Assembly (NCBI GenBank): GCA_039821645.1
Contig: JBCBNU010000001.1
Coordinates: 62,001-126,000 of the forward strand
Source: CALBPI01 sp039821645
GTDB taxonomy: Bacteria > Pseudomonadota > Gammaproteobacteria > Steroidobacterales > Woeseiaceae
Direction of reading: 5' to 3'
DNA: 64,000 nucleotides
Both the position numbers and the translations under genes were made by a program. Every line of letters begins with the position of its first letter. The first letter of the stretch is position 1. Positions 44,207 through 52,944 of this stretch are shown here, piece after piece. The notes under the pieces were generated by a model, which had not been told where the DNA came from, searched no databases, and saw nothing but the letters and a program-made list of their open reading frames with translations.

Positions 44207-46789
44207 ATGCGCCAGGATTCGGGAAGAACGATGTTCCTGATGGTGTTGATGCTGGCTTCGGGATTTGCTGGTCTCGGTTACGAAATCGCCTGGACGCGCG
44301 CCGTATCGGTGGCGCTCGGGCATGAGATCGTCGCCGTGCTCGCAGTTGTTGCGGCATTTTTCGCGGGCCTGGGAATTGGTGCGTGGCTACTCGATGGGCC
44401 AGTGCGTCGGAGCCGGCGACCGGCGCGCTGGTATGCGGCACTTGAAACGATTATCGCACTTTGGGCTGTCGCTCTAATTTGGCTCATTCCATCGTTCAAT
44501 GAGCTTGTATCACACTCGCTGGGTATTGCACCGAGTCAAGCGGAGCACTGGCTCACCGCTTTCGGGGCGACGTTCGTCCTGTTACTTCCGGCAACCATGG
44601 CCATGGGTGGCACGCTGCCATCGCTGGAGCGCGTATTGGGCGCCGAGCAGAGTGTCGGATCGGGCGTCGCTCGATTGTATTCGGCGAACACCCTTGGTGC
44701 GGTTATCGGCACACTGCTGACTACAGCGTTGATCATGCCGGCTGTTGGCACCAATACAACGCTCTTGATGTTGGCAACTGTGAATCTGTTATGCGCGATT
44801 TTGGCGATAGGGGTTGCGGATATTGAAGTCCAGCCTGTAACGCCAATCGCGGCGGCCTTGGAGCCATCGCCGTTGCGTCTGACGGCCTTGCTGGCGATGA
44901 GCGGGTTACTGGCCATAGGTTTTGAAGTTGTGGTCATCCGAGTACTCAGTCAGGTGCTGGAGAACACTGTGTTTACATTTGCGAGCTTGTTGTCCATTTA
45001 CCTCGTGGGCACGGCTGGTGGCGCAGCGCTCTACGCTCGCATAGCCGACGCCAGTAAGTTCGAACCGACGCTGCATTTTCTCTTGATTTCTATGTCAATC
45101 AGTATGCTGTTGTCGACTGTAGTGTTGTATTTCTCGAAATCGCTTCACCTGCTTCTCACGGAATTGACGGGGAACGGCTACGTTGCTGCCATCAGTGGCG
45201 AGATGTTGCTTGCTGGATTGGTATTCATACTACCGACGATGGTAATGGGCGCACTTTTTGGCCATCTGGCCCAGACCGCACGCGAGCGTTATGGCGTCGG
45301 GAAAGCAATTGGAGTGAACACGCTTGCCGCAGCTTTCTCGCCCCTGCTCTTTGGGGTTGTCCTGCTGCCTGCGGTAGGACCCAAATTGCTCTTGGTAGGC
45401 ATTGCATTGTCCTATTTGCTTATGATCGTTGGTGGTTCTCGTCACTGGCGAGCATTGACATTTGTGCCGTTAGCGGGAGGGTTCGTCTTTGCGTTGGTTA
45501 TGCCATCGCTTCGAATCATGGACGTGCCTGAAGGTGGAGAAATTCTGAGTTACACAGATGGCGTCATGGCATCAGTAGGGGTAGTCACCGATCGCAACGG
45601 AACACGATATCTGAAGGTTAACGATCACTTCACAATGGGAAGTTCGGCGACGCAATTCTCGGATGCTCGACAAACTCATATCCCGCTATTGCTTCATCAG
45701 AGCCCAGAATCAGCGTTGTACTTGGGCCTTGGGACAGGCTCCACTTTCGCAGCCTCCGCCGCTTATCCTGATCTCTTCGCAACCGGAGTGGAGCTCATTC
45801 CTGAGGTGATCTCGGCGATCCGTTACTTTGATGAGGCATTGTCGACAAAGCAGGAGCAAAACAGCGTTCATGTGGTCGCCTCTGACGCCAGGCGGTTCGT
45901 CCGCACTACAGAGGATCGATTTGACGTCGTCATTGGAGAGGTGTTCCATCCCTCTCGCGATGGATCGGGGTCGCTCTATACGGTTGAGCACTTCGAAGCC
46001 ATAAGACGAACCCTGTCGGACGATGGGCTCTACTGCCAGTGGTTGCCGTTGTTTCAACTTGATCTTGAGACGCTCGCGACAATCGTTCGCACTTTCCAGA
46101 GCGTTTACCCAGACAGCGAGGCCTACCTTGCGCACTTCAGTCTGGGGCAACCGATTATTGGGCTCGTGGGGCGTGTCGGTGGAATTTCGCCGCGTCGCGG
46201 GTGGTTACGGGAGCGAGTCAAAGATCGATCGTTAGCTGAAGCGCTTGTCGCGGCTGAGATCGGACGCGACTTGGATCTCTTCGGGTTGATGATTGCAGAT
46301 GCCAATGCTTTGGGTTCATTTGCCGGCGAGGGTCCTCTGAATTCGGATAACTTTCCGTTGGTTACGTACATGGCGCCTGGTTTTGTCTACTCGGCACCCG
46401 AGCCTGCGCACGTCAGACTGTTCGATTTGCTTGATCAGCTTGAGATGCCATCGGGTCGGCGGTTCGTGGCGCCGGACTCGGACGGCTTTCATCGCGAAAT
46501 CGAAAATTATTGGACTGCTCGCGACGCCTATCTGAAACTGGGCGCGAAAATTACGCCGTCGGCGGATCCTCGGGTCATGCTCGATCAGCTAGAGCAACCT
46601 TTTCTCGAAATCCTTGAAACCTCTGCAGAGTTCACACCCGCTTATCGTCCCTTGGTAGAGCTCGCCTACCAGCTCTCAGAATCTTCACCTCAAGAGGCTA
46701 TTGAGTTACTAGATGCGGTCATTGAGGTTGCGCCGGATCAACCCCAAGCGCGCCAGCTACGAGCATATATTCTGTCAATAGTGAATTAG
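44207..46789 (+). CDS. Membrane-fused spermidine-synthase-like protein
   Basis: About 860 aa. The N-terminal half has about 12 membrane helices (LMVLMLASGFAGLGYEIAWT is the first). The C-terminal half is a Rossmann methyltransferase-like domain with LYLGLGTGSTFAASAAY, VVASDARRFVRTTEDRFDVV and DGLYCQWLPLFQL. The catalytic acidic loop reads GEVFHPSRDG, not the usual DSTDP of spermidine synthases, so polyamine synthesis is doubtful. The last 60 residues look TPR-like. The start is uncertain: GTG 44168, ATG 44177 or ATG 44207, none with a strong site. The 2OG oxygenase gene follows after 35 bp. Confidence 0.8.
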   Translation: MRQDSGRTMFLMVLMLASGFAGLGYEIAWTRAVSVALGHEIVAVLAVVAAFFAGLGIGAWLLDGPVRRSRRPARWYAALETIIALWAVALIWLIPSFNELVSHSLGIAPSQAEHWLTAFGATFVLLLPATMAMGGTLPSLERVLGAEQSVGSGVARLYSANTLGAVIGTLLTTALIMPAVGTNTTLLMLATVNLLCAILAIGVADIEVQPVTPIAAALEPSPLRLTALLAMSGLLAIGFEVVVIRVLSQVLENTVFTFASLLSIYLVGTAGGAALYARIADASKFEPTLHFLLISMSISMLLSTVVLYFSKSLHLLLTELTGNGYVAAISGEMLLAGLVFILPTMVMGALFGHLAQTARERYGVGKAIGVNTLAAAFSPLLFGVVLLPAVGPKLLLVGIALSYLLMIVGGSRHWRALTFVPLAGGFVFALVMPSLRIMDVPEGGEILSYTDGVMASVGVVTDRNGTRYLKVNDHFTMGSSATQFSDARQTHIPLLLHQSPESALYLGLGTGSTFAASAAYPDLFATGVELIPEVISAIRYFDEALSTKQEQNSVHVVASDARRFVRTTEDRFDVVIGEVFHPSRDGSGSLYTVEHFEAIRRTLSDDGLYCQWLPLFQLDLETLATIVRTFQSVYPDSEAYLAHFSLGQPIIGLVGRVGGISPRRGWLRERVKDRSLAEALVAAEIGRDLDLFGLMIADANALGSFAGEGPLNSDNFPLVTYMAPGFVYSAPEPAHVRLFDLLDQLEMPSGRRFVAPDSDGFHREIENYWTARDAYLKLGAKITPSADPRVMLDQLEQPFLEILETSAEFTPAYRPLVELAYQLSESSPQEAIELLDAVIEVAPDQPQARQLRAYILSIVN

Positions 46790-46824
46790 CATGCAGACGG
46801 ACCTGTTTTCCTGAGGGAGACAAC

Positions 46825-47448
46825 ATGCGGAAAATGATCGATCTCTTCCCAACGCCTTTTCTCTTGTGCCGCTCGCTAATCCCAAGGGAATTGGTCGACA
46901 GCTTGGTGGCTCGCGCGCTAGCGACTAACAAGCAAGACAATGTCAGGACTGGCTTGCTATCACACACTGAAATGGTGGGGCCCGAAACTGAGCCACTGTT
47001 CCGAGAAGTAGTATCAGCGGTTTTGCCCGAAGTCGAGCACTACGGTGAGCAGCTTCTCGGGGACAAGTTTCGCTGGACCGTGAAGGAAATGTGGATGAAT
47101 GTGTTGGAGCGCGGTGGTTCTCAATTCATGCATACGCATGCCAACAGTTTTGTATCTGGAATCGTCTACTTGTCCGAGTTAGATCCGTCCGCGCGCACCA
47201 TTTTTTCCAAAAGCCCGGGCGCCAACGAGTTCATCTTCAAACACGATGCCGCAGAAGGAAAAGCGAACAAATACAACGCGGAGCGCTGGATGGCACCGGA
47301 CGTGAAGCCGGGTGATCTGGTGCTCTACCCTTCCTATCTCTTGCACGGTGTCCCACCTAATCAAGGGGGCCAGCGAATTTCGTTGGCTTTAAACGCAATT
47401 CCTGATCGGTTGAAGAGTTTTGGGTACGAAGTAAGCTTCGCTCCATAA
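46825..47448 (+). CDS. 2OG-Fe(II) oxygenase family protein (TIGR02466 type), paralogue 1
   Basis: 207 aa. DLFPTPFLLCRSLIPRELVD at the start, then MHTHANSFVSGIVYLSE (likely first metal-His motif) and SYLLHGVPPNQGGQRISLALN (distal His and the 2OG-binding Arg) match the putative 2-oxoglutarate/Fe(II) oxygenase family TIGR02466. Substrates are not known for this family. GAGGGAGAC precedes the ATG. It is cotranscribed with the spermidine-synthase-like gene and has two relatives at 52941 and 53549. Confidence 0.85.
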   Translation: MRKMIDLFPTPFLLCRSLIPRELVDSLVARALATNKQDNVRTGLLSHTEMVGPETEPLFREVVSAVLPEVEHYGEQLLGDKFRWTVKEMWMNVLERGGSQFMHTHANSFVSGIVYLSELDPSARTIFSKSPGANEFIFKHDAAEGKANKYNAERWMAPDVKPGDLVLYPSYLLHGVPPNQGGQRISLALNAIPDRLKSFGYEVSFAP

Positions 47449-47451
47449 AAA

Positions 47452-47476
47452 AAGGGGCCGCAATTTGCGGCCCCTT
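47452..47476. terminator. Bidirectional rho-independent terminator
   Basis: AAGGGGCCGCA pairs with TGCGGCCCCTT across a 3-base loop. The A-run before it acts as a T-run for the minus-strand DUF3604 gene; TTCCTT follows on the plus side. It is shared by two convergent genes. Confidence 0.85.
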
Positions 47477-47518
47477 CCTTATTCCCGTGACCGGAGCTAC
47501 GGACTCTGCAATCCGCGA

Positions 47519-49543
47519 TTATTTACCGCGACCGTCGCCTGTAACTTCGATGAAAATCGGGTTAGCGTAGAACCAGATATCAGACCATGCTTCGACGTCA
47601 GCATCTAGTACGCCTGCGATATGAGGCGGGCATGCTGCGTCATCGCAAGGAATGTTATCCGACAGGTTATCCGGCAGAGGGTTTCCGTCCATGTCCCGTT
47701 CGTTCGGGGTGCCAGCCGGAATATTGCTGCCGCGTGCCCGAATGTAACTATCCCCTTCTGCACGGAACCGATACGTCAAGCTGATCGAACCATTGCGAGA
47801 CCGACCGAGTTCTGACCCGATCCAAGACTTCTCGATTCGCGTTGTCTCTGGTGCGAGCGGGTTGTAGTACTCAGGATCGGTGGGTTCAATAAACTCGTCT
47901 ACTGCACCTGCGATAAGGTCGACTTGAGCAAGTACGGGTTCACTAATCGGCACGTCGAGACCGATCTGCTTCAAGGACGGGTTATCAAACTTGTACGGAC
48001 TGTTGTTCTCGCCATCGGGATCGACCATGCGCAAGCGTACAGTTACGAGTTGGCCGTCACGAACCTGCAAGGTTTCGCCCATGGTGGCACAGCGTTTCGA
48101 AGCACAAGCTTCAAACTTGAACTTGCTTGTGATCAGCTGGCCTTGCACCGCGAACGAGTTACCGCTGCGCAATGAATCGATGATGTCCTGAGCGGGATCA
48201 CGCTCCGGCCGGTCGATCACATACGAGAAGTGCTCTTGGTACTCACCTGGGTAAAAGTCCAGCGTGGACTCGAAGTCGAGCGGTCCGAATGCTCCGCGGT
48301 TGTGCCAGTCGGAGCTAGCGAAGAACCAGAATCGGCGGCCTTCCGATAGCATCGCATCCCACATTGTGCGGATACCGGGACGGCAAATTGTCACCTTGCG
48401 AAGGTCGGACGTGGTGACGCCCAGAGCCGCTACTTCAGCGGGATCCAATGGATTACCGTCGAAATCTAGGCCAGGACGTGCCGCTTCAGCTGCGCCGTAG
48501 CAACCAGTACCACCAAATGTCCACAGTCCTGACGAAGGGCGTCGAGCAGCGTAGGTGCCGCGGTCATAGGCGGGTTGGTGGCCCGGCTGAGTTTCCATGC
48601 CAAAGCTGATGTCGGGCGCCATGGTGTGCGCATCGCGAAGATGCTCTACGTTGAAGCCTTCATCATCATCCTCGATGAATGCGCCTTGACGCTCGATGTG
48701 TGCTTGCACGGATACCGCATCGCCAGGGAAGTTTTCCTGAGCCCAGAGGACAGCAGCAACTGACTTAACGTGGTCACCGGAGTCGTCGGTGTTGATGCCG
48801 CCGACCAGCGTTGAGTTGTAGTCTGCAATACCTTCCTCAGGGCGACCATCGAAAAGAGTGATCAGCTTGTTGTTGTTTTCCTCTGAGATTTCGCAGGTCC
48901 AGCCCTGTCCGGCACCGCCACTGGTGTCATCAGCGTTTCGCCCGAAGCAGTACTCGAACTGCGCCATAGCGGCTGAGTTTGGGTCGATGGCATCATACTG
49001 ACCGGTGGAAATTGTGTTGGAACTATGCTCGTGTCCAGGGACTACCCACTCAAGACCAAGGAAAGCTTCTTTGTCTTCATTGCCCGGAAGCTCACGTGCC
49101 TCGATGATGTCATCGAGTTGGAACTCTTGCAGGCTTTGCCAACGCCACATGCGTTGCACCGCAACGCCATCACCCATGGTTTCCTCGACGAGGTCACCTT
49201 TAATGCCTTCGGGCCCGATGCTGTTCACCCACAATCCGCGGTTGAACGAGCTGTTCCGGTTCAGGTAAAGGAAGTCACTGATTCGGCAATCGCGTGATCC
49301 ACTGCCGGAGTGTCCGACCTGAATGAACCAGTCGAGGTATGTGAGTGATTCACGAGTCAGGGTTCGAACCGAAGTTGAACCGTCTGAACAGGTGGTATGG
49401 TTGTGAAAGTCTCCGGAGAGATATTGTCCCTCCTCCCCATCTTCTGCCTGCGCAACCGAAGGCGCTACTGCTGAGGTGGCGAGCGCTGTCGCAACCGCGG
49501 CAGAGAGCGCTGTTCGAGAAGCGATCTCACTGAGTTTAAACAT
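47519..49543 (-). CDS. Exported DUF3604 (PHP-like) protein
   Basis: 674 aa with a signal peptide (AATALSAAVATALATSAVAP-like) and a mature start near AEDGEEGQY. GDFHNHTTCSDGS is the PHP-type metal motif (HxH) of DUF3604. Later WHNRGAFGPLDFES supplies further histidines. PHP-superfamily enzymes hydrolyse phosphoesters or similar bonds with two or three metals. The substrate is unknown. TTAGGAGACGG precedes the ATG. It sits beside HupE-type genes, and three copies of a 9-bp motif lie upstream. Confidence 0.87.
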   Translation of the reverse strand: MFKLSEIASRTALSAAVATALATSAVAPSVAQAEDGEEGQYLSGDFHNHTTCSDGSTSVRTLTRESLTYLDWFIQVGHSGSGSRDCRISDFLYLNRNSSFNRGLWVNSIGPEGIKGDLVEETMGDGVAVQRMWRWQSLQEFQLDDIIEARELPGNEDKEAFLGLEWVVPGHEHSSNTISTGQYDAIDPNSAAMAQFEYCFGRNADDTSGGAGQGWTCEISEENNNKLITLFDGRPEEGIADYNSTLVGGINTDDSGDHVKSVAAVLWAQENFPGDAVSVQAHIERQGAFIEDDDEGFNVEHLRDAHTMAPDISFGMETQPGHQPAYDRGTYAARRPSSGLWTFGGTGCYGAAEAARPGLDFDGNPLDPAEVAALGVTTSDLRKVTICRPGIRTMWDAMLSEGRRFWFFASSDWHNRGAFGPLDFESTLDFYPGEYQEHFSYVIDRPERDPAQDIIDSLRSGNSFAVQGQLITSKFKFEACASKRCATMGETLQVRDGQLVTVRLRMVDPDGENNSPYKFDNPSLKQIGLDVPISEPVLAQVDLIAGAVDEFIEPTDPEYYNPLAPETTRIEKSWIGSELGRSRNGSISLTYRFRAEGDSYIRARGSNIPAGTPNERDMDGNPLPDNLSDNIPCDDAACPPHIAGVLDADVEAWSDIWFYANPIFIEVTGDGRGK

Positions 49544-49874
49544 GTTATCCGTCTCCTAATAGACGTCGGTGTTTGTCATTTATTACGAACACGGGGAGCA
49601 CCTGACCGAACCCCCCCACGTAAAGAGGATGACCACCAAAAATGACAAACGAGTAATCTCTTTGTGACTAAAGCATCACCGTTTTATGACAAACCACTAG
49701 GGTGCGGTCCGGGTTGCCAACAATCAGAGACTTACAGTGCTTTAGTCGAGTGCCCATACTCGGCATTGTCATGAATTCGTTATGTTCGCCAGTTATTTTC
49801 AACCACTGTTCTTTTTGCCCTGCTACCTATCTAGAATTGATACATAAGTGGCAGTCGGGCTCTCGCAGGCCAGC
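49544..49874. promoter_or_regulatory. Divergent promoter region with three ATGACAAAC motifs
   Basis: In this 331-bp spacer, ATGACAAAC occurs at 49642-49650 and 49686-49694, and its complement at 49571-49579. The copies are AT-flanked and cluster on the DUF3604 side, with start-to-start spacings of 71 and 44 bp. A C-run (49611-49617) is also visible. No coding frame is convincing. The repeats look like binding sites for a regulator of DUF3604 and perhaps the HupE operon. Confidence 0.5.
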
Positions 49875-50753
49875 ATGGGGGTTAACAGTGTGTTGAGGTC
49901 GTTCGCCAAGCTCTTTCGGGAGCCATTGGTCCAATTCCTATGCATTGGAATAGTCGTCTACGGCGTAGACTCCTACGTATTCGAGAATACGGAAAACCCC
50001 AGAAGAATTCGCATTGATGACACGCGGTTCCAGTCTCTGGTGGACATCTACAGGGAGGAGCGCGGTCAGTCTCCTTCCGGAGAAGAGCTCGAGGCTCTGT
50101 TAATTACGTGGACCCAGAACGAAGTGATGTATAGAGAGGCCCTCAGCATGGGACTCGACCGCGGCGACGAAATGATTCGTTCTCGCATGGTCCTGAAACT
50201 TCGTGACGTCTTGTTCAACAACGTCATCGTGGAAACGCCAGACGATGAGACTTTGGAAGCGTGGTTCGAGTCCAACCGACTCAACTATGACAGACCTGAC
50301 ATCATCGATTTCCAGCAGTTTCAGATTGACGCGGACGATGTCGCATTGACACCGCAGTTGGTAGATGCTGCCAATGCAGGTGGTCTTCCGGATCGCTATA
50401 CGTCACGCATCAAGAGCTACGAGATGCGTATTGACGACAACTTGTATTCCGTCTTCGATGACTCGGATGCCAGGGCATTAATTTCGGCACCTCTACATGA
50501 ATGGAGACCTGCAAGTTCGTCTCAAGGGAAGCACGTGGTCAGAATTACTCGGCGGGTTCCAGGCGAGCCCGCACAATTCGACAGGGTTCGGGCAGCCGTA
50601 CTATCGGATTGGAGCAAACAAGCTCGCGAGGCAGAGCTTGCGCAGGCGTTGCGAGAGATCGTTGAAGACTACGATATCACTTATGAATTTTCGCGTGATA
50701 TGGTCCAGCAGAACCTTGCCGCATCGTCTGGAAGCTCGGCGTCGGCGGACTAA
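49875..50753 (+). CDS. Membrane-anchored PpiC/SurA-like protein
   Basis: 292 aa. One N-terminal membrane segment (FLCIGIVVYGVDSYVF) precedes a SurA-N-like helical part (EELEALLITWTQNEVMYREA, DEMIRSRMVLKLRDVLF). The parvulin isomerase part is degenerate, with no clear active-site motif, so chaperone activity is more likely than prolyl isomerisation. Start ATG 49875 is preferred; the 49848 frame adds nine residues. It is the first gene of the operon with three HupE-type proteins and an oxygenase, and may help assemble them (inference). Confidence 0.78.
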   Translation: MGVNSVLRSFAKLFREPLVQFLCIGIVVYGVDSYVFENTENPRRIRIDDTRFQSLVDIYREERGQSPSGEELEALLITWTQNEVMYREALSMGLDRGDEMIRSRMVLKLRDVLFNNVIVETPDDETLEAWFESNRLNYDRPDIIDFQQFQIDADDVALTPQLVDAANAGGLPDRYTSRIKSYEMRIDDNLYSVFDDSDARALISAPLHEWRPASSSQGKHVVRITRRVPGEPAQFDRVRAAVLSDWSKQAREAELAQALREIVEDYDITYEFSRDMVQQNLAASSGSSASAD

Positions 50754-50757
50754 GCTC

Positions 50758-51741
50758 ATGAACGTTCGTAGATCGAGCAACATTCTCGTGTTGATCCTAG
50801 CGGTTGCCGGAGTGTTCGTGGCCGGGACTTCTGCCGCCCACGATACGCCGATTGCGTTATTGACGCTAAAAGAAACGGCACCAGGTACTTTCGTCGAACG
50901 TTGGACGTTCTCCTCCGCAACCATCGCTGAGAATCCCACGCCACTTTATCCAGAGCATTGCAGGCGAGAACCGCCAGAGGTGTTCTGTGGTGAACGTCGA
51001 CTGAGCGGCGAATTCTCTATCGACAAACTGGGCGAGGTTTACTCGGCGACGGTCGTCCGACTGATCCCCAGAGAGGGGAACCGAACCAGCTTTACGCTGA
51101 CGTCAGCCTCACCGACGATTTCGATTTCGGCGACTGGAGAGCTGAATCTCGGTGGAATCGTCAAAGCTTACATTCCTCTGGGGTTCGAGCACATCATGTT
51201 AGGTGTGGATCATTTGCTCTTCGTGTTGGGTTTGATCTTGTTGGTGCGCTCACCGACGATGTTATTCAAGACCATTACTGCATTTACTGTCGCCCATAGC
51301 ATTACGCTTGCGGCTGCAACCTTTGGTTGGTTAGGTGTCCCTGAGGGAACAGTAAACGCGCTGATTGCCCTCAGCATAGTCTTTGTGGCCATAGACGTAG
51401 TGAAGCTACGGGCTGGTGACGTCGGTTTTTCCGTCCGTTGGCCCTGGGCAATTGCATTTGGTTTCGGCCTGCTACACGGTTTTGGCTTCGCGGGCGCCCT
51501 CAGTGGTGTTGGCTTGTCTACCGAAAACCTGCCTGCCGCGCTTTTGTTCTTCAACGTCGGCGTTGAGCTTGGTCAGATCGTCTTCGTGGTTCTTGTGTTG
51601 TCCTTGTTCGGGGCACATCGCCGACTCGATGCGATGCTCCCCGATTGGGCGGTGACGGCCGGAATCTACGTTATGGGAACTGCAGGAAGTGTTTGGTTCA
51701 TAGATCGCATGCTCGGTGTGCTGGAGCCTCTGTATGTATAG
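50758..51741 (+). CDS. HupE/UreJ-type membrane protein 1 with extra N-terminal domain
   Basis: 327 aa. A signal segment (LVLILAVAGVFVAG) and a periplasmic beta-rich domain of about 110 residues come first. Then a polytopic HupE/UreJ_2-type domain follows: GFEHIMLGVDHLLFVLGLIL (H-x5-D-H metal signature) and GFGLLHGFGFAGALSGVGLS. HupE/UreJ proteins are secondary nickel or cobalt permeases. The start lies 4 bp after the PpiC-like stop, and the next gene overlaps its end. Confidence 0.85.
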   Translation: MNVRRSSNILVLILAVAGVFVAGTSAAHDTPIALLTLKETAPGTFVERWTFSSATIAENPTPLYPEHCRREPPEVFCGERRLSGEFSIDKLGEVYSATVVRLIPREGNRTSFTLTSASPTISISATGELNLGGIVKAYIPLGFEHIMLGVDHLLFVLGLILLVRSPTMLFKTITAFTVAHSITLAAATFGWLGVPEGTVNALIALSIVFVAIDVVKLRAGDVGFSVRWPWAIAFGFGLLHGFGFAGALSGVGLSTENLPAALLFFNVGVELGQIVFVVLVLSLFGAHRRLDAMLPDWAVTAGIYVMGTAGSVWFIDRMLGVLEPLYV

Positions 51742-52354
51742 GGATTCGAAAAGGATGATCCGGATTTCGGCAACGCTGGCATTGCCAGCTTTCTTGCTGG
51801 TTGCCGGCTCAGCGTTCGCGCACTCTGAATCCGGCGTCACGGGCGGGCTGGTTTCGGGGCTGTTGCACCCGGTACTCGGTTTTGACCACCTCGTTGCCAT
51901 GGTTGCTGTCGGGCTTTGGGGCGCGCAATTGGAAAAACCTGCGATATGGTTGCTGCCGATTACATTCCCAATGGTGATGGCAGTGGGCGCATTGGTCGGT
52001 CTGGCGGGGCTGCCTATGCCGGGGGTGGAGTACGGCATCGCCGCTTCCGCTATTGTGCTCGGCGCTGCGGTTGCGGGCGATTTTAAACCTCCGCTAGCGC
52101 TCGCAGCGATAGTGGTTGCCGCATTCGGTGTGTTCCACGGACATGCTCACGGAAGCGAAATTCCGCAGGCTGCTAACCCGTTGGCTTATGGGGTCGGGTT
52201 CGTGCTGTCCACCGGGCTTCTACATCTATCCGGTATCCTGATTGGACTTCTGCTTAAGTGGCCCTGGGGGAGCATTGTTGTGCGCGCGTGCGGAGTCGTT
52301 GTTGCAGGCGTCGGAGCTATCGCCCTTGCGACCACGACGGGCCTACTCGCATGA
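51734..52354 (+). CDS. hupE: HupE/UreJ-family metal permease 2
   Basis: 206 aa, canonical HupE/UreJ: signal peptide, LLHPVLGFDHLVAMVAVGL with the H-x5-D-H motif, then several membrane helices and VFHGHAHGSEIP, a His-rich second site. GGAG lies 7 bases before ATG 51734, which overlaps the previous stop by 8 bp; ATG 51755 is an alternative. Members of the family take up Ni2+ or Co2+. No urease or hydrogenase genes are in this window. Confidence 0.87.
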   Translation: MYRDSKRMIRISATLALPAFLLVAGSAFAHSESGVTGGLVSGLLHPVLGFDHLVAMVAVGLWGAQLEKPAIWLLPITFPMVMAVGALVGLAGLPMPGVEYGIAASAIVLGAAVAGDFKPPLALAAIVVAAFGVFHGHAHGSEIPQAANPLAYGVGFVLSTGLLHLSGILIGLLLKWPWGSIVVRACGVVVAGVGAIALATTTGLLA

Positions 52355-52944
52355 AAAAGTTGTTGCTGGTGATACCCGGGCTGGTGATTGCGGGACCCGC
52401 TGCGGCGCATTCTGTTTCGGCGCGTTTTGGCGAAATTTACAGTGGCATGCTGCATCCTGTGACGACACTGGTGCATCTGGTGCCGTGGATCGCTATGGGG
52501 TTGTTGGCTGGTTGTCTTGGGCCCAAAGAGGCACGTCGAGCGCTTGTTGGGTTTCCTGCCAGCGTAGCAGCGGGAGCTTTGGTTGCGCCTATGCTCCCCG
52601 AGCTGCCCTGGGTTTCGTTCGTCAATATGTGCTCTTTCATCGCGCTCGGCGTACTGGTAGTGGTTTCACGAGGGATTAGCTCGACACTGTTCTGGACTTG
52701 TCTCGTAGTGTTCGGTGTCAGTCATGGTTATGCGAATAATGATGCATTGCTTGTGGGGTGGGGCCTGGCAAGGTATGTCCTTGGACTGACGATTGCGGCG
52801 TATGTTGTGATCACGCTTGTTTCCGCAGTCTCTACACAATTGTTGGGTGGACAAGGCTGGGGGCGCGTTGCCATTCGTGCGGTCGGAAGCTGGATCGTAG
52901 CGATTGGTGTGGTGTTCTCGGGTTACACGCTCATGGCCCTATGA
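52351..52944 (+). CDS. HupE/UreJ-like protein 3 with altered metal motif
   Basis: 197 aa, same fold as its neighbour: signal peptide (KKLLLVIPGLVIAGPAAA), then GMLHPVTTLVHLVPWIAMG where the H-x5-D-H Asp is Val, and VFGVSHGYANND in place of the HGHAHG site. It probably arose by duplication, and it has lost at least one ligand; it may be a partner subunit or bind something else. ATG overlaps the previous stop (ATGA). The next gene overlaps it by ATGA too. Confidence 0.8.
   Translation: MKKLLLVIPGLVIAGPAAAHSVSARFGEIYSGMLHPVTTLVHLVPWIAMGLLAGCLGPKEARRALVGFPASVAAGALVAPMLPELPWVSFVNMCSFIALGVLVVVSRGISSTLFWTCLVVFGVSHGYANNDALLVGWGLARYVLGLTIAAYVVITLVSAVSTQLLGGQGWGRVAIRAVGSWIVAIGVVFSGYTLMAL

Noticed and set aside
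49702..49896. 64-codon plus-strand frame upstream of the PpiC-like gene
   Set aside because: No ribosome site, irregular composition, lies in the regulatory spacer.
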